NCBI GenBank assembly: GCA_963971305.1
Contig: OZ020305.1
Span: 12,743,001 to 12,807,000, forward strand
Source of the DNA: Arcuatula senhousia
Lineage: Eukaryota; Mollusca; Bivalvia; Mytilida; Mytilidae
Length of the DNA stretch: 64,000 nucleotides
Direction of reading: 5' to 3'
Numbering within the stretch: position 1 is the stretch's first letter; the number at the start of each line of letters is the position of its first letter. Below are positions 47,996 to 59,422 of this stretch, one piece after another. The notes below the pieces were generated by a model that was not told the origin of the DNA, searched no databases, and saw nothing but the letters and a program-made list of their open reading frames with translations. Both the position numbers and the translations under genes were made by a program.

Positions 47996-48807
47996 ACTTT
48001 GTGTGAATAACTCTTTAATTTGTTATAAAAACAAAAGGCTTTATTCACAATGACATACGCCTGCTTTTGTGCTTGTGAACAGAACAAAAAGCTAATCGCA
48101 CAAAGAAAATTCTGTAATAGCTAGCTCAGTGCAGCTGACGAGGAAATAAAAACAGTTCACTTTATCAGTTTTAAAATAAATTCAAATTTAAAAGTAGCAA
48201 AAAGACCCCCCCCCCCCCCAAATCAGTAACAAGAACAAACAACAAGAGGCTCCAAGGAGCCTGAATCGCTTACCTGTCCTATAGCTACAAGAGTTTCTTC
48301 AATGCATTTATATCCCTATGAATGGTTTTCTGACAACAATGACCCAATGTAGTCTTAACCAAAGCTTAATGAGCTGAAGGTTTAAGCAAGCAACAGCTTT
48401 TCTCTATCTGCAATAGTTTTCTTTCTATAGTGCAAAAACAAGAAAAAAAACTCTATACATGTATTTTACCTTTAAAGGACTATAACCCTTTAAAGGGTCA
48501 TCTGACATTTTAAACCAAATGGAAACTTCATAAAGCTTGATAAACTGAAGGTTTGAGTAAGCAATAGCTTTTTCTATCTTCAATTGTATTCATTCTATAG
48601 GGCAATAAAAAGCTACGCCGAGCGCAGCATGATACGACCGCAACAAATTAAACCCTCTACGTTGGAGGCCCAATATGGATAGTCTATTGCTTTGGTCACA
48701 TGCAGCCCATGATGGACTTACAAAGCTTTTTACACATACATCCTATGGTGGACTTTAAAAAGCATATTTGACACATTCATATATATCTACATCAACGCCA
48801 AATTGAA

Positions 48808-50135
48808 CAAGAGGCTCCCAGGGGCCTGAATCGCTCACCTGGTCTTGAGTCAACCCTATACATTTTAGGGGCCGTAACCACTATAAGGGGTTATCTGACA
48901 ACTTCGACCCTATGAAAACTTTTGTAGAGCTAAATGAACTGAACATTTAAGCAAGCAACAGCTTCTCTCTATCTGCTATAGTTTTTATTCAATAGGCCAA
49001 AAACATGAAAAAACGCTATTTTAGGGGCCGTAACCCCTATAAGGGGTCATCTGACAACTTCGACCCTATGAAAACTTTTGTAGAGCTAAATGAACTGAAC
49101 ATTTAAGCAAGCAACAGCTTCTCACTATCTGCTATAGTTTTCATTCACTAAGCCAAAAACATGAAAAAACGTCATTTTAGGGGCCGTTACCCCTATAAGG
49201 GGTCATCTGACAACTTCGATCCTATGGAGACTTTTGTAGAGCTTTATGAGCTGAACATTTAAGCAAGCGACAGCTTCTCTCTATACACTATTATAGTTTT
49301 CATTCACTAAGCAAAAAACATGAAAAAAGGCTATTTTAGGGGCCGTAACCCCTATAAGAGGTCATCTGACAACTTTGACCCTATGAAGACTTTTGTAGAG
49401 CCAAATGAACTGAACATTTAAGCAGGCAATAGCTTTTCTCTATCTGCTATAGTTTTCATTTTAGAGGCCAAATTCACGAAAAAAACGTCATTTTCCGGGG
49501 CGGTACCTCTATAAGGGGTCATCTGACAACTTTGATCCTATGAAGACTTTATAGAGCTTAATGAGCTGAACATTTAAGCGAGCAACAGCTTCTCTCTATC
49601 TGCTATAGTTTTCATTCCATAGGCCAAAAATATATGAAAAAAACGTTATTTTAGGGGCTGTAACTCCTATAAGGGGTCATTTGACAACTTCGACCCTATG
49701 TAGACTTTTGTAGAGCTAAATGAGCTGAACATTAAAGCAAGCAACAACTTTTCTCTATCTGTAATAGTTTTCATTCTTTAGGCCAAAATCATGAAAAAAA
49801 ACTATTTTTCACCTTTAAGGGGCCGTCACTCCTATAAGGGGTCATCTGACAACTTCGACCCAATGGAGACTTTTGTAGAGCTTTTGATGCTGAAGCAGTA
49901 GCGTGCATCAGATTTCATCTATCTCTTATACTTTTTGATTTACAAGCCAAACACAGTAGTCTGACCCCCTTGTCTATTTTTAGTAACGGCGGTCACCACT
50001 TGTGCAATCTTGGTAGAGGACATTCTATAGATGAAGTGTGCAAAGTTTCAAAGCAATCGCTTCAGTCGTTTGGAGAAGAAGATTTTCAAAGAAAAGATAA
50101 CGACGGACGACGACGACGGACGCCAAGTGATGGCA
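48808..50135 (-). repeat. Helentron-like repeat, intact minus-strand copy (about six 157-bp units)
   Basis: It begins CAAGAGGCTCCCAGGGGCC, TGAATCGCTCACCTGG and ends CGACGACGGACGCCAAGTGATGGC. The marker CTCTATCTGCTATAGTTTTC recurs at about 48966, 49121, 49275, 49435, 49593 and 49751. Unit sequences are very similar to each other, more so than in copy 2. Confidence 0.8.
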
Positions 50136-50179
50136 ATAGCCAATACCTAAAAATAGGGTATGTAATGGGACATTAAATG

Positions 50180-50754
50180 ATACCCCGCCACGTTATGATA
50201 TCAAAAGTTCATAAAATTTGATTTCAAAGTGGCCTACCTCGAAAACTGTTTTTCGGATCATGCTGGAAATTGAACTTGACCTGTATTTTATTGTACTCAA
50301 TAGCTGTTCAAAATATCATTTGAATCCCATGACACGTTTTCAAGTTATTGGTCGGAAACTCAAAATTTCATGAAATTTGATTTTTCAAAGTGGCCTTTCT
50401 CGAAAACTATTTTTTGGATCATGCTCGAAATCGAACTTGACCTGTATTTTATTGTACTTAACAGCTGTGCAAAATATCATTCAAATCCTTTGACGCGTTT
50501 TCAAGTTATTGGTCGGAAACTCAAAATTTCATGAAATTTGATTTTTCAAAGTGGCCTTTCTCGAAAACTATTTTTTGGATCATGCTCGAAATCGAACTTG
50601 ACCTGTATTTTATTGTACTAAACAGCTATGCAAAATATCATTCAAATCCTTTGACGTGTTTTTAAGTTATTTGTCCGGGGACGGACAGACGGACAGACAC
50701 CGAAAAAAACTGAGGGTATAACATAATACCCTGCCACTTCATGTGGCGGGGTAT
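50180..50754. mobile_element. 575-bp TIR element (MITE) with a three-unit core
   Basis: ATACCCCGCCAC at the left and GTGGCGGGGTAT at the right are perfect inverted repeats. The right end also folds on an internal ATACCCTGCCAC into a hairpin. The core has three ~160-bp units (AAGTGGCC..TCGAAAACT..GAACTTGACCTGTATTTTAT). A solitary core fragment lies at 62320-62410. Confidence 0.75.
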
Positions 50755-52446
50755 AAAAAGACTTGTTAATATATAAATTGATATGTTTGGCCCTCTGACC
50801 CTTAATTTCTCTAAAACAGTAAGAGATATTGCAAATCTGACTGAAAAATACACAAAAGGATTTCAATTAAAAAAAAAATTTAAATCGGACCAAAAATAAA
50901 AAAAGTTGAGTTTATGGTCGTGGCCCGTCTTTGCACCCCCCCCCCCCCCCTCCCCTGTAGCAATTTAACGGGGAAAACTATATCAAAACCATTGAATAAA
51001 CTTACTACAAAAGTTTTGTCGATACACCCACTTTGACCCTTTTTTCTAAAATAATAGGGGCTAAAAACCCTAAATAAAATACCAACCTTTTTTTCTGGAT
51101 ATAATCATCATATTGAAATTTCATAACAATTGGCTGGCCCACTAGAACTTTTTTGTGTGTGTGTGTATAAATAGTACTATTTGCTTTAAAAAAAACTGTT
51201 AAATAATGACGGTTTTTGCCCCTTCGACCCCTAATTTCTCAAAAATGGTAAGAGATATTGCAAATGTGATTGAAAAACACAGGCAAGGATTTTCACAAGG
51301 ATTCCAATGAAAAAAAAATAATTTGAAAATCGAACCACAAATAAAAAAGTCGATTTTTGGGGTGTGGTCCTTTTTTGAACCTTTGTAGCAATGTTGCGGT
51401 GCAATAAATATCAAAATCATTGACACATTTAGTTGACAGAATTTAAAGAGGAATTCAATAAAAAAAGAATTTTCAAAATCGAACGAATAACAAACCATTC
51501 TACAACAGTCTTGTCAATACAACCGTTTTAGCCCTTTTTGGCCCTTTTTCTAAAGCGGTAGGGGCTACAAACCCCAAATACAATACTAACCTTACTTTAG
51601 TGGTTACAAACATCATATTAAAATTTCAAAACAATTGGTTTTTACATTTAAAAACATTTACTCAAGTTATCGCACGGAAACCAAATGTCCCCAGACGACA
51701 ACGACGACGACAACAACGACGACGACGTCGACATTGCCATAACATTATACGATCGCCAAATTTTGCGGTCGTATAAAAACATGAAAAAACGCTATGTTTG
51801 CACCTTCAAAGGACCTCAACCCTTATAAGGGGTCATCTGGCAGCTTTAACCCAATGGAAACGTCACAAAGCTTGAAAAAATGAAGGTTTGAGCAAGCAAC
51901 AGCTTTTTCTATCGGCAATAGTATGGGCAAAAACATGAAAAAAAATGTTTGCACCTTCAAAGGGACTCAACCCCTATAATTGGTCATCTGACATCTTTGA
52001 CCCAATGGAGACTTTTGAAATAAGGTCTATGAGCTGAAGGTTTGAGCAAGCAACTGTTTTTTTTTTTTCTTAATTTCTATCTGCACTATAGTGTTCATTC
52101 CATATGGCAAAAACATGAAAAAAACGCTATTTTTTACTTTCAAAGGCCCATAAATCCAATAAGGGGTCATCTAACATCTTTGATCCAATGAAGACTCTTG
52201 TAATAAGCTCTATGAGCTGAAGGTTTTGAGCAAGCAAATGTTTTTGTTTTTTTTTTTTCTATCTGCAATATAGTGTTCATTCTATAGGGCAAAAACAGAA
52301 AAAAAAATGCTTTTTTTTACCTTCAAAGGGCCATAACCTATGTTTTGGGTCATCTGACATATTTGACCTAATTGAGACTTTTGTAATAAGCTATATGAGC
52401 TGAAGGTTTAACGGGCAATAGCTTTTTCATTATCAATAGGGAAACT

Positions 52447-53170
52447 AGAGGCTCACAGGAGCCTGAATCGCACTTTTACCTTTTATAGGTGTAATCTGCA
52501 AGGCAATAACCCAAAACTTGACAATTAGGGGCCATAATTTTTATTGGGGGGGGGGGGTCATCTCACAGCTTCAGTCTAATGGATATTTTTGAAAAGCTAA
52601 TTGAACTGAAGATTTAAGTAAGCTGCGTGTGTTCTTTATCTGTAACAGCTTTCATTTTATAGGTCTAATTACAGGAAAAAAAATTATTTTCATCTTTGGA
52701 GGACAATAACCCCTATTTTGCAATGCTAACTTTTCCTCAAGCACTTAAGGTATTCAAGATAAAGTAAAAAAAACTCTGAAAATGGTCAATTTTGACGCTT
52801 AAAGGGAAATAACTCATATAGTGAGACCTCCCACAACTTTGACTCAATGAACAGTTTCATAGAGCTTTTGATGCTGAAGAAGCAACCTTGCTCTAATACT
52901 TTTTGAGCTATAAGCTAAAAACTATGGCCCCACCCTCTGTTCTATTTTTTTTTTTGCAACGACGGCCTTGTTGATTGGTCAACATGCATGCATAACTTTC
53001 ACAAACTTGGAAAAGGACATTCTAAAGATCAAGTATACAAAGATTGAGAGCAATCCCTTCAGTGGTATCACAGAAGAAGATCTTTGAAGAAAAGTTTACG
53101 GACGGAATGACGACGGATGCTTAACGATTACAATAACTAACCTGACCCTCTTCGGGTGAGGTGAGCTAAA
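52447..53170 (-). repeat. Helentron-like repeat, diverged minus-strand copy
   Basis: It begins AGAGGCTCACAGGAGCCTGAATCGC and ends GACCCTCTTCGGGTGAGGTGAGCT. The internal core is degenerate, with a G9-G12 tract near 52545 and GTTTACGGACGGAATGACG near the end. Confidence 0.65.
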
Positions 53171-53890
53171 ATAAGAGTTGGAAATTAATCGTCTATTTTA
53201 ATCTTCTTTTGATAAGACCCTTACCTGCCGTAAGAGTTAAAACTTGACCTGAGGTTCTGATGTTGGTTAAATATTAAGCTCAAGAATGACAAACTTGGTA
53301 ACATAGGTGTCTATAAATAGGTCAACCATCGTCTTGTCAGGTCGCTCTGCCAACAGATCGACTAGGAAATGTGTTGGACCTGTCGTATGTTGTCCTAGGT
53401 TGGGTATCCCTGCCGTAATGGATGCCGAGGTCGTCAGCCTAAATAATGCGGAATCCTGGTCGTCTATTTATAGTAATGCACATGCAAGTGTTTGGGAAAA
53501 TGGCACATTCCACGAACATTCAAAAACCCTGCTGAATGTAAAGATAAGTGTGGAACTCGAAGTATTCCCTGCCTGCAAAAATGCCAGAGCATACCGATCC
53601 CCCCATTTTCTAGTTGCAGTCATCACTCTCTTCCCCGATTGGACGCTTGTCCCCATTTCTTCTGCTTCGCCATCAATTTCATCCCCCTTCATTTGTAGCT
53701 GAATTTGTTTTGATTGAGAGTAAAGTTCATTCCCTTTATATAACCTACATTGTGATGCAATGGTGTAAAATACCCACTTACTCTCACTCATGCCCCTATC
53801 TGATTGTAATTGAACTCAATTATGAATTAAAAAGACAGGCACATTTAATTCCGAGCTTCAGACAATAAAATTAAAAAAACATAATTTCTA
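53171..53890. other. Unassigned stretch with overlapping open frames
   Basis: A CTATAAATAG (53311-53320) looks like a TATA box, and open frames of 131, 107 and 84 codons overlap on both strands up to 53868. None shows a known domain, and no partner exons were found. It could be part of an unrecognised repeat or LTR. Confidence 0.35.
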
Positions 53891-53897
53891 ATCACAG

Positions 53898-54005
53898 CCA
53901 CTTGTTTCTGAAAAAAATATATCCCTACACTATAACACAGTACGGGGGGCATAATACAGAAAATGTGTTGTGTTATAGTATAGGGTTTTTTTTCTGAAAC
54001 AAGTG
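53898..54005. repeat. Foldback (long hairpin) with ~38-bp arms
   Basis: CACTTGTTTCTGAAAAAAAT..CTACACTATAACACA (from 53899) pairs with TGTGTTATAGTATAGGG..TTTCTGAAACAAGTG (ending about 54004), around a ~30-base loop. Probably a small MITE-type palindrome. Confidence 0.7.
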
Positions 54006-54324
54006 CCTGTGTTTCTAATCCAAGCTCATACATATGAATAAAAGTTCATGTTTCGGAAATAAATAAAATATGATTTCAACTTAAAAAAAATTCTATTTCA
54101 TATATCTATGTACACAAGACAGTCTGATTTACTTCACAATTAAAGCTTCTGCTCATTTTCAAAGGGAGCCAAGTGACGTTGAGAATTTATGTAAGGAACA
54201 ATTAAACCATTGAGAGAACATTGAACAGGACTATTCGGCGTAACTTAATTCGAGGTTCAAAGCAAGACAACTTTTAAGTGTTTAGGCGAATGCGAAGCTA
54301 GATAAAAAAAATGGTGATGATGAG

Positions 54325-54420
54325 TGAGTGAGTTGGTGTTTTACGCCGCGATGAACTTGAAAATGATGATGAAATGAAAACGAAATGATGATGATAAATT
54401 AAATATGGGAACAGTGATTT
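54325..54420 (+). repeat. SINE-like fragment (partner at 47895-47995)
   Basis: GTGAGTGAGTTGGTGTTTTA, CGCCGCGATGAAC and GATGATGATAAATTAAATAT match the minus strand of 47895-47995. It stands directly before the 168-bp tandem array. Confidence 0.5.
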
Positions 54421-55496
54421 TAGAGACTAAAATGGGTCAAAGACAGAAATTGCCTGATTTCGTTTAAGCATATGAGCCACAGACCTGAAATCAGATCCCA
54501 CCTTATGGGAGCCCATGCTGATGCTGCATACCAAAAATCAAGAGGCTGTGATTAGTAGTTGCTGAGAAAACTGTTACGAAAACTTTCTATAATTGGACAT
54601 TTATGTCAAAAAATAACTAAGTCGGTAAACAGGAAGTACATGAGCGACAGACCTGAAATCGTATCCCACCTTAAGGGAGCCCATACTGATGCTGCATACC
54701 AAATATCAAGAGGCTGTGATTATTAGTTGCTGAGAAAACTGTTACAAAAACTTTCTATAATTGGACATTTATGTCAAAAATTAACTAAGTCGTTAAACAG
54801 GAAGTAGATGAGCGACAGACATGAAATCGTATCCCACCTTATGGGAGCCCATACTGATGCTGCATACCAAATATCAAGAGGCTGTGATTAGTAGTTGCTG
54901 AGAAAACTGTTACGAAAACTCTCTGTAATTGGACATTTATGTCAAAAATTAACCAAGTTGGTAAACAGGAAGTAGGTAAGCGACAAACCTGAAATCGAAT
55001 CCCACCTTATGGGAGCCCATGCTGATGCTGCATACCAAATATCAAGAGGCTGTGATCACTACTTGCTGAGAAAACTGTTACGAAAACTCTCTGTAATTGG
55101 ACATTTATGTCAAAAATTAACCAAGTTGGTAAACAGGAAGTAGGTGAGCGACACACCTGAAATCGAATCCCACTTTATGGGAGCCCATGCTGATGCTGTA
55201 TACCAAATATCAAGAGGCTGTGATTAGTAATTGCTGAGAAAACTGTTACGAAATTTTTCTATTATTGGACATTTTTGTCAAAAATTAACTAAGTCAGTAA
55301 ACAGGAAGAAGATGAGCGACAGACCTGTAATCGATTCCCACCTTATGAAAGCCCATACTGATACTGCATACCAAATATCAAGAGGCTTTGATTAGTAGTT
55401 GCAGGGAAAACTGTTACGAAAGTATTTTCCCTGCCCGCCTGCCCGCCCGACATTCACCATTTTATAACCCGGATTTTCATTAGTGAAATCCGGCCA

Positions 55497-55850
55497 ACAA
55501 GAAAAGGGGAGAGCTCGGTAGGGGCAGAAAATTTACCCTATGTGGTGCACTATTTTGCGGTCCACAAAGGGGTCTTTTACGTGCATAAAGCGTGGCACCA
55601 CCTTACACGTTGGCCCACTATGGTCAGCGGTCAGGGTTTCCGTAATATAGACCTGACAACCCCCACGAACGAGGGCTACCCTATTCAGCCACCTACGGTA
55701 CATACCTTGGTCGCTCTAGATCTGTGGGCTGAGCGCTAACTCCGATGTCAGAATCCTAAGACCCTTAGTCGCTTCTTACGACAAGCTATAGGCTCTGTTG
55801 CAGGCCTATTCCTCTCCCGAGCCCCGCACGGGACGGTGATGATGAAAATA
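55497..55850 (+). repeat. SINE-like block, copy 1
   Basis: It begins ACAAGAAAAGGGGAGAGCTCGG and ends CTTCTTACGACAAGC, GCAGGCCTATTCCTCTCCC and CGGTGATGATGAAAATAG. The 3' domain resembles, from memory, the conserved domain of Nin-type SINEs of molluscs. A 65-codon open frame (55542-55739) is a by-product of the repeat. Confidence 0.6.
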
Positions 55851-56363
55851 GCATTGTATGTTTGTGTTGAAAATCAGATCCCACCTTATGGGACCCCATG
55901 CTGATGCTGCATACCAAATATCAAGAGGCTGTGATTAGTAGTTGCTGAGAAAACTGTTACGATAACTCTCTGTAATTGGACATTTATGTCAAAAATTAAC
56001 CAAGTTGGTAAACAGGAAGTAGGTGAGCGACACACCTGAAATCGAATCCCACTTTATGGGAGCCCATGCTGATGCTGCATACCAAATATCAAGAGGCTGT
56101 GATTAGTAATTGCTGAGAAAACTGTTACGAAATTTTTCTATTATTGGACATTTTTGTCAAAAATTAACTAAGTCAGTAAACAGGAAGAAGATGAGCGACA
56201 GACCTGTAATCGATTCCCACCTTATGAAAGCCCATACTGATGCTGCATACCAAATATCAAGAGGCTTTGATTAGTAGTTGCAGGGAAAACTGTTACGAAA
56301 GTATTTTCCCCGCACGCCATTCACCATTTTATAACCCGGATTTTCACTAGTGAAATCCGACCA

Positions 56364-56717
56364 ACAAGAAAAGGGGAGAGCTCGGTAGGGGCAGAAAATT
56401 TACCCTATGTGGTGCACTATTTTGCGGTCCACAAAGGGGTCTTTTACGTGCATAAACCGTGGCACCACCTTACACGTTGGCCCACTATGGTCAGCGGTCA
56501 GGGTTTCCGTAATATAGACCTGACAACCCCCACGAACGAGGGCTACCCTATTCAGCCACCTACGGTACATACCTTGGTCGCTCTAGATCTGTGGGCTGAG
56601 CGCTAACTCCGATGTCAGAATCCTAAGACCCTTAGTCGCTTCTTACGACAAGCTATAGGCTCTGTTGCAGGCCTATTCCTCTCCCGAGCCCCGCACGGGA
56701 CGGTGATGATGAAAATA
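56364..56717 (+). repeat. SINE-like block, copy 2
   Basis: Nearly identical to 55497-55850 (one amino-acid-level change in the shared open frame) and in the same array context, pointing to recent segmental duplication rather than independent insertion. Confidence 0.6.
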
Positions 56718-57254
56718 GCATTGTATGTTTGTGTTGAAAATCAGATCCCACCTTATGGGAGCCCATGCTGATGCTGCATACCAAATATCAAGAGGCTGTG
56801 ATTAGTAGTTGCTGAGAAAACTGTTACGAAAACTTTCTATAATTGGACATTTATGTCAAAAATTAACCAAGTTGGTAAACAGGAAGTAGGTGAGCGACAC
56901 ACCTGAAATCGAATCCCACCTTATGGGAGCCCATGCTGATGCTGCATACCAAATATCAAGAGGCTGTGATTAGTAATTGCTGAGAAAACTGTTACGAAAT
57001 TTTTCTATTATTGGACATTTATGTCAAAAATTATTTAAGTCAGTATACAGGAAGAAGATGAGCGACAGACCTGTAATCGATTCCCACCTTATGAAAGCCC
57101 ATACTGATGCTGCATACCAAATATCAAGAGGCTTTGATTAGTAGTTGCAGGGAAAACTATTACGAAAGTATTTTCCCCGCCCGCCCGCCTGCCCGCCTGC
57201 CCGCCCGACATTCACCATTTTATAACCCGGATTTTCACTAGTGAAATCCGGCCA

Positions 57255-57608
57255 ACAAGAAAATGGGAGAGCTCGGTAGGGGCAGAAAATTTACCCTATG
57301 TGGTGCACTATTTTGCGGTCCACAAAGGGGTCTTTTACGTGCATGAAGCGTGGCATCACCTTACACGTTGGACCACTATGGTCAGCGGTCAGGGTTTCCG
57401 TAACATAGACCTGACAACCCCCACGAACGAGGGCTACCCTATTCAGCCACCTACGGTACATACCTTGGTCGCTCTAGATCTGTGGGCTGAGCACTAACTC
57501 CGATGTCAGAATCCTAAGACCCTTAGTCGCTTCTTACGACAAGCTATAGGCTCTGTTGCAGGCCTATTCCTCTCCCGAGCCCCGCACAGGACGGTGATGA
57601 TGAAAATA
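57255..57608 (+). repeat. SINE-like block, copy 3
   Basis: The last copy, with a few more substitutions than copies 1 and 2. Its 5' flank has an expanded GCCCGCCTGCCCGCC tract. The array ends after it. Confidence 0.6.
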
Positions 57609-58300
57609 GCATTGTATGTTTGTGTTGAAATTCTTTAATGTTCGTGTGTTAATTCATTCTACATGTATCAGGTTTTAAACATCATTTTTCAAGACCTTTA
57701 TAATTTTTCGTTATTTTTCACCCCATATGTAGATTACTCAAAAATTTTACTGATCCTTATTCTGTGACCATAGACATAATTATACGTATTTTTTTAATTA
57801 CCTAAAACAATTAAATGTCCTTCTTTATCATTTTTTATAATATTTTACCATTTTCTCATTTTACCGGGCAATAACAGAAAAGTATTATATTGCCCGGCGG
57901 CGTTCTATTGCCTGGTGACATTTTGACCTAACATTTAATTGCACAATTTATAAACATTTTGGTTTTGAAAACTTTTCATTTAATGATCTTCCAATGTTTT
58001 TATTCAAATGCTGCTAATGAGAGGTTAATCCTTGAAATATCGATATACAGCATAACCAAATTAACCATTTTATACCCGGTTTTGGTATTGTATTATGAAT
58101 ATTTATTAACCTTTACAGGTCATTTGCCTGTCCCTACTTTGTACTTATATTCAATTCCATTTTGAAATGGTTTAAAAAAATATGCTTAAACTGAACTAAA
58201 AAATCCCTACTTGGCGTAGTTCCTTCCATGTGTTACAAATGCGCTGTCACCACAGGGTTTCTTTAGTATACACTAGCTGTAACGGTATGTACTTTGTAAT
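57609..58300 (+). repeat. Short dispersed repeat at 57990-58110 in gene-free DNA
   Basis: 57990-58110 belongs to the family at 4616 and 9050 (TCAAATGCTGCTAATGAGAGG, CAGCATAACCAAATTA). At 57865-57925, ACCGGGCAATA..TATTGCCCGG is a small inverted repeat. Nothing else was recognised. Confidence 0.5.
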
Positions 58301-58303
58301 AAA

Positions 58304-58473
58304 ACAGTTATCGCATGTGTAGCCAGGCAATGGCTCAGAATATTTTCCCCGAGGTATCCAGATCAGGTCAATGTTCTATTGCACGAAGTCACAGGCAATA
58401 GAACATTGAGCTGATCTGGATACCTCGGGGGAAATATTCTGATCCATTGCATGGCTGCACGTTAAATAACTAT
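58304..58473. repeat. Long foldback with ~79-bp arms and 12-base loop
   Basis: Left arm 58304-58382 (AGCCAGGCAATGG, CCCCGAGGTATCCAGATC, ATGTTCTATTGC) pairs almost base for base with the right arm 58395-58473. The loop is ACGAAGTCACAG. The transcript would be a long, nearly perfect hairpin. Origin as a MITE-like palindrome is likely; a small-RNA precursor is possible. Confidence 0.8.
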
Positions 58474-59002
58474 ATACTATCTCACAGATGAGTTAAGATT
58501 TTAGGCCATTTTAGTTTGTCTTAGTGTTGCCTTTGGGGAATTAAGCTAAATATGGGTACATCGATAGTATTAAAACCTGCTATTACATGCCACCTGGTAA
58601 AAAAGCATAGGAAGACCGAAAGAGACACGGAGAAGATCAGTTGAAAATAAGTTGAAAGAAAAGAAATGGACGGGGGCATAAAACAGAAAATGTCAGCAGA
58701 AAGCAAAGACCTCGGTCAAGACCTTATGTGCATGCTTCAAGCACAAAGGACATGTAAGTAAATTAGTCGTTGGCTTTGTAACAGATGTGTTATTACATGT
58801 ACTAGTAACAACTTCACAAGCATGTTTATTCTTCTAGGGAACCTGAGTTCAGTCTCGTTCCGCCTTAAGTTGATTATAGTAAAGCATATAACAAGCAGGT
58901 TCGCCATTCCACTGAACCTGGGTTCACTCATTTCTTGAATCTCTTTGTCTCTGTTTTCCTACTAGAACATTTGTCATAAAATCAATATGCACATGGGTGC
59001 AA

Positions 59003-59422
59003 AAGCCGAGTTGCCGTATTTTATTAACCAAAACCTTTTCAAAAGTTTTTTTCTGCTGCTGTGACCTTGACCTTCAATGAAATTACCCCAAAATCAAAGC
59101 TCCCCCCTTTTATGATTAGTAACAATATACCAAAGTTTCATTAAAATCTGTTGAGACCTTTTTGAGTTCCGAAACCACTAATTCAAGAAATTTTCTAAGG
59201 TTTTTCTGTCACCTTGATCTTGAACGGATTTATCCTAAAATCAATAGGGTTCCTCTTCTTATGGTATGTAACAATATCCAAAAGTTTCATTTAAATCGGT
59301 TCGCAACATTCAGAGTTATGGTTCGGAAACCAATTGTTGACGCCCGCACGCCCACCCGAACAGCCCCCCCCCCAAATCATCATAACAATAGCCGAATTCA
59401 ACTTCGTTGCAACTCGGCTAAT
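59003..59422. repeat. Repeat with AAAAGCCGAGTTGC / GCAACTCGGCT ends
   Basis: GCCGAGTTGC near 59005 and GCAACTCGGCTAATAA near 59410 are inverted. Inside are two ~180-bp related blocks (CACCTTGA/TGACCTTGACC, AAAATCAA, CAATATACCAAAGTTTCATT) and a C9 tract at 59366. No ORF with domain signature. Confidence 0.55.

Larger units (their letters stand above)
48611..51778. mobile_element. Inserted composite element with ATACGACCGC termini
   Basis: The left edge has GCTACGCCGAGCGCAGCATG then ATACGACCGCAA. The right edge has TTTTGCGGTCGTAT. TAAAAA (or ATAAAAA) borders both sides as a likely target duplication. It carries, nested, a Helentron-like copy (48808-50135) and a TIR element (50180-50754). No protein-coding gene was recognised. 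The class is unknown. Confidence 0.6.
48241..52440 (-). repeat. Helentron-like repeat split by a 3.2-kb insertion
   Basis: The right-end hairpin (GAGGCTCCAAGGAGCCTGAATC, reverse orientation) is at 48245. Family markers continue to 48610, stop, and resume at 51779 (ACATGAAAAAACGCTATGTT) until about 52440. The interrupted unit reads on sensibly if 48611-51778 is removed, so the inner segment was inserted into an existing copy. Confidence 0.7.
54450..57190 (+). repeat. 168-bp tandem array with a higher-order block structure
   Basis: AACAGGAAGTAG..GAGCGAC recurs at 54628, 54796, 54964, 55132 and 55300, an exact 168-bp spacing. Each unit carries GGGAGCCCATGCTGATGCTG, CATACCAAATATCAAGAGG and GCTGAGAAAACTGTTACGAA. 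The array is then interrupted three times by a ~350-bp SINE-like block at intervals of 867 and 891 bp, with two to three 168-bp units between blocks, so a larger segment was itself duplicated. It resembles Helitron- or satellite-type arrays of bivalves. Non-coding. Confidence 0.85.

Noticed and set aside
53307..53868. Overlapping 131-, 107-, 84- and 68-codon frames near a TATA-like motif
   Set aside because: Frames on both strands overlap and none has a domain or partner exons; the cysteine-rich reading around 53530-53600 lacks a signal peptide.
54450..57190. CRISPR-like array
   Set aside because: Repeats are 168 bp with no unique spacers and the DNA is animal nuclear; it is an ordinary tandem array.
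55542..57497. Three 65-codon frames as a real small protein family
   Set aside because: They lie wholly within a SINE-like repeat block without promoter or splice context. Kept as a finding for selection testing but not annotated as genes.
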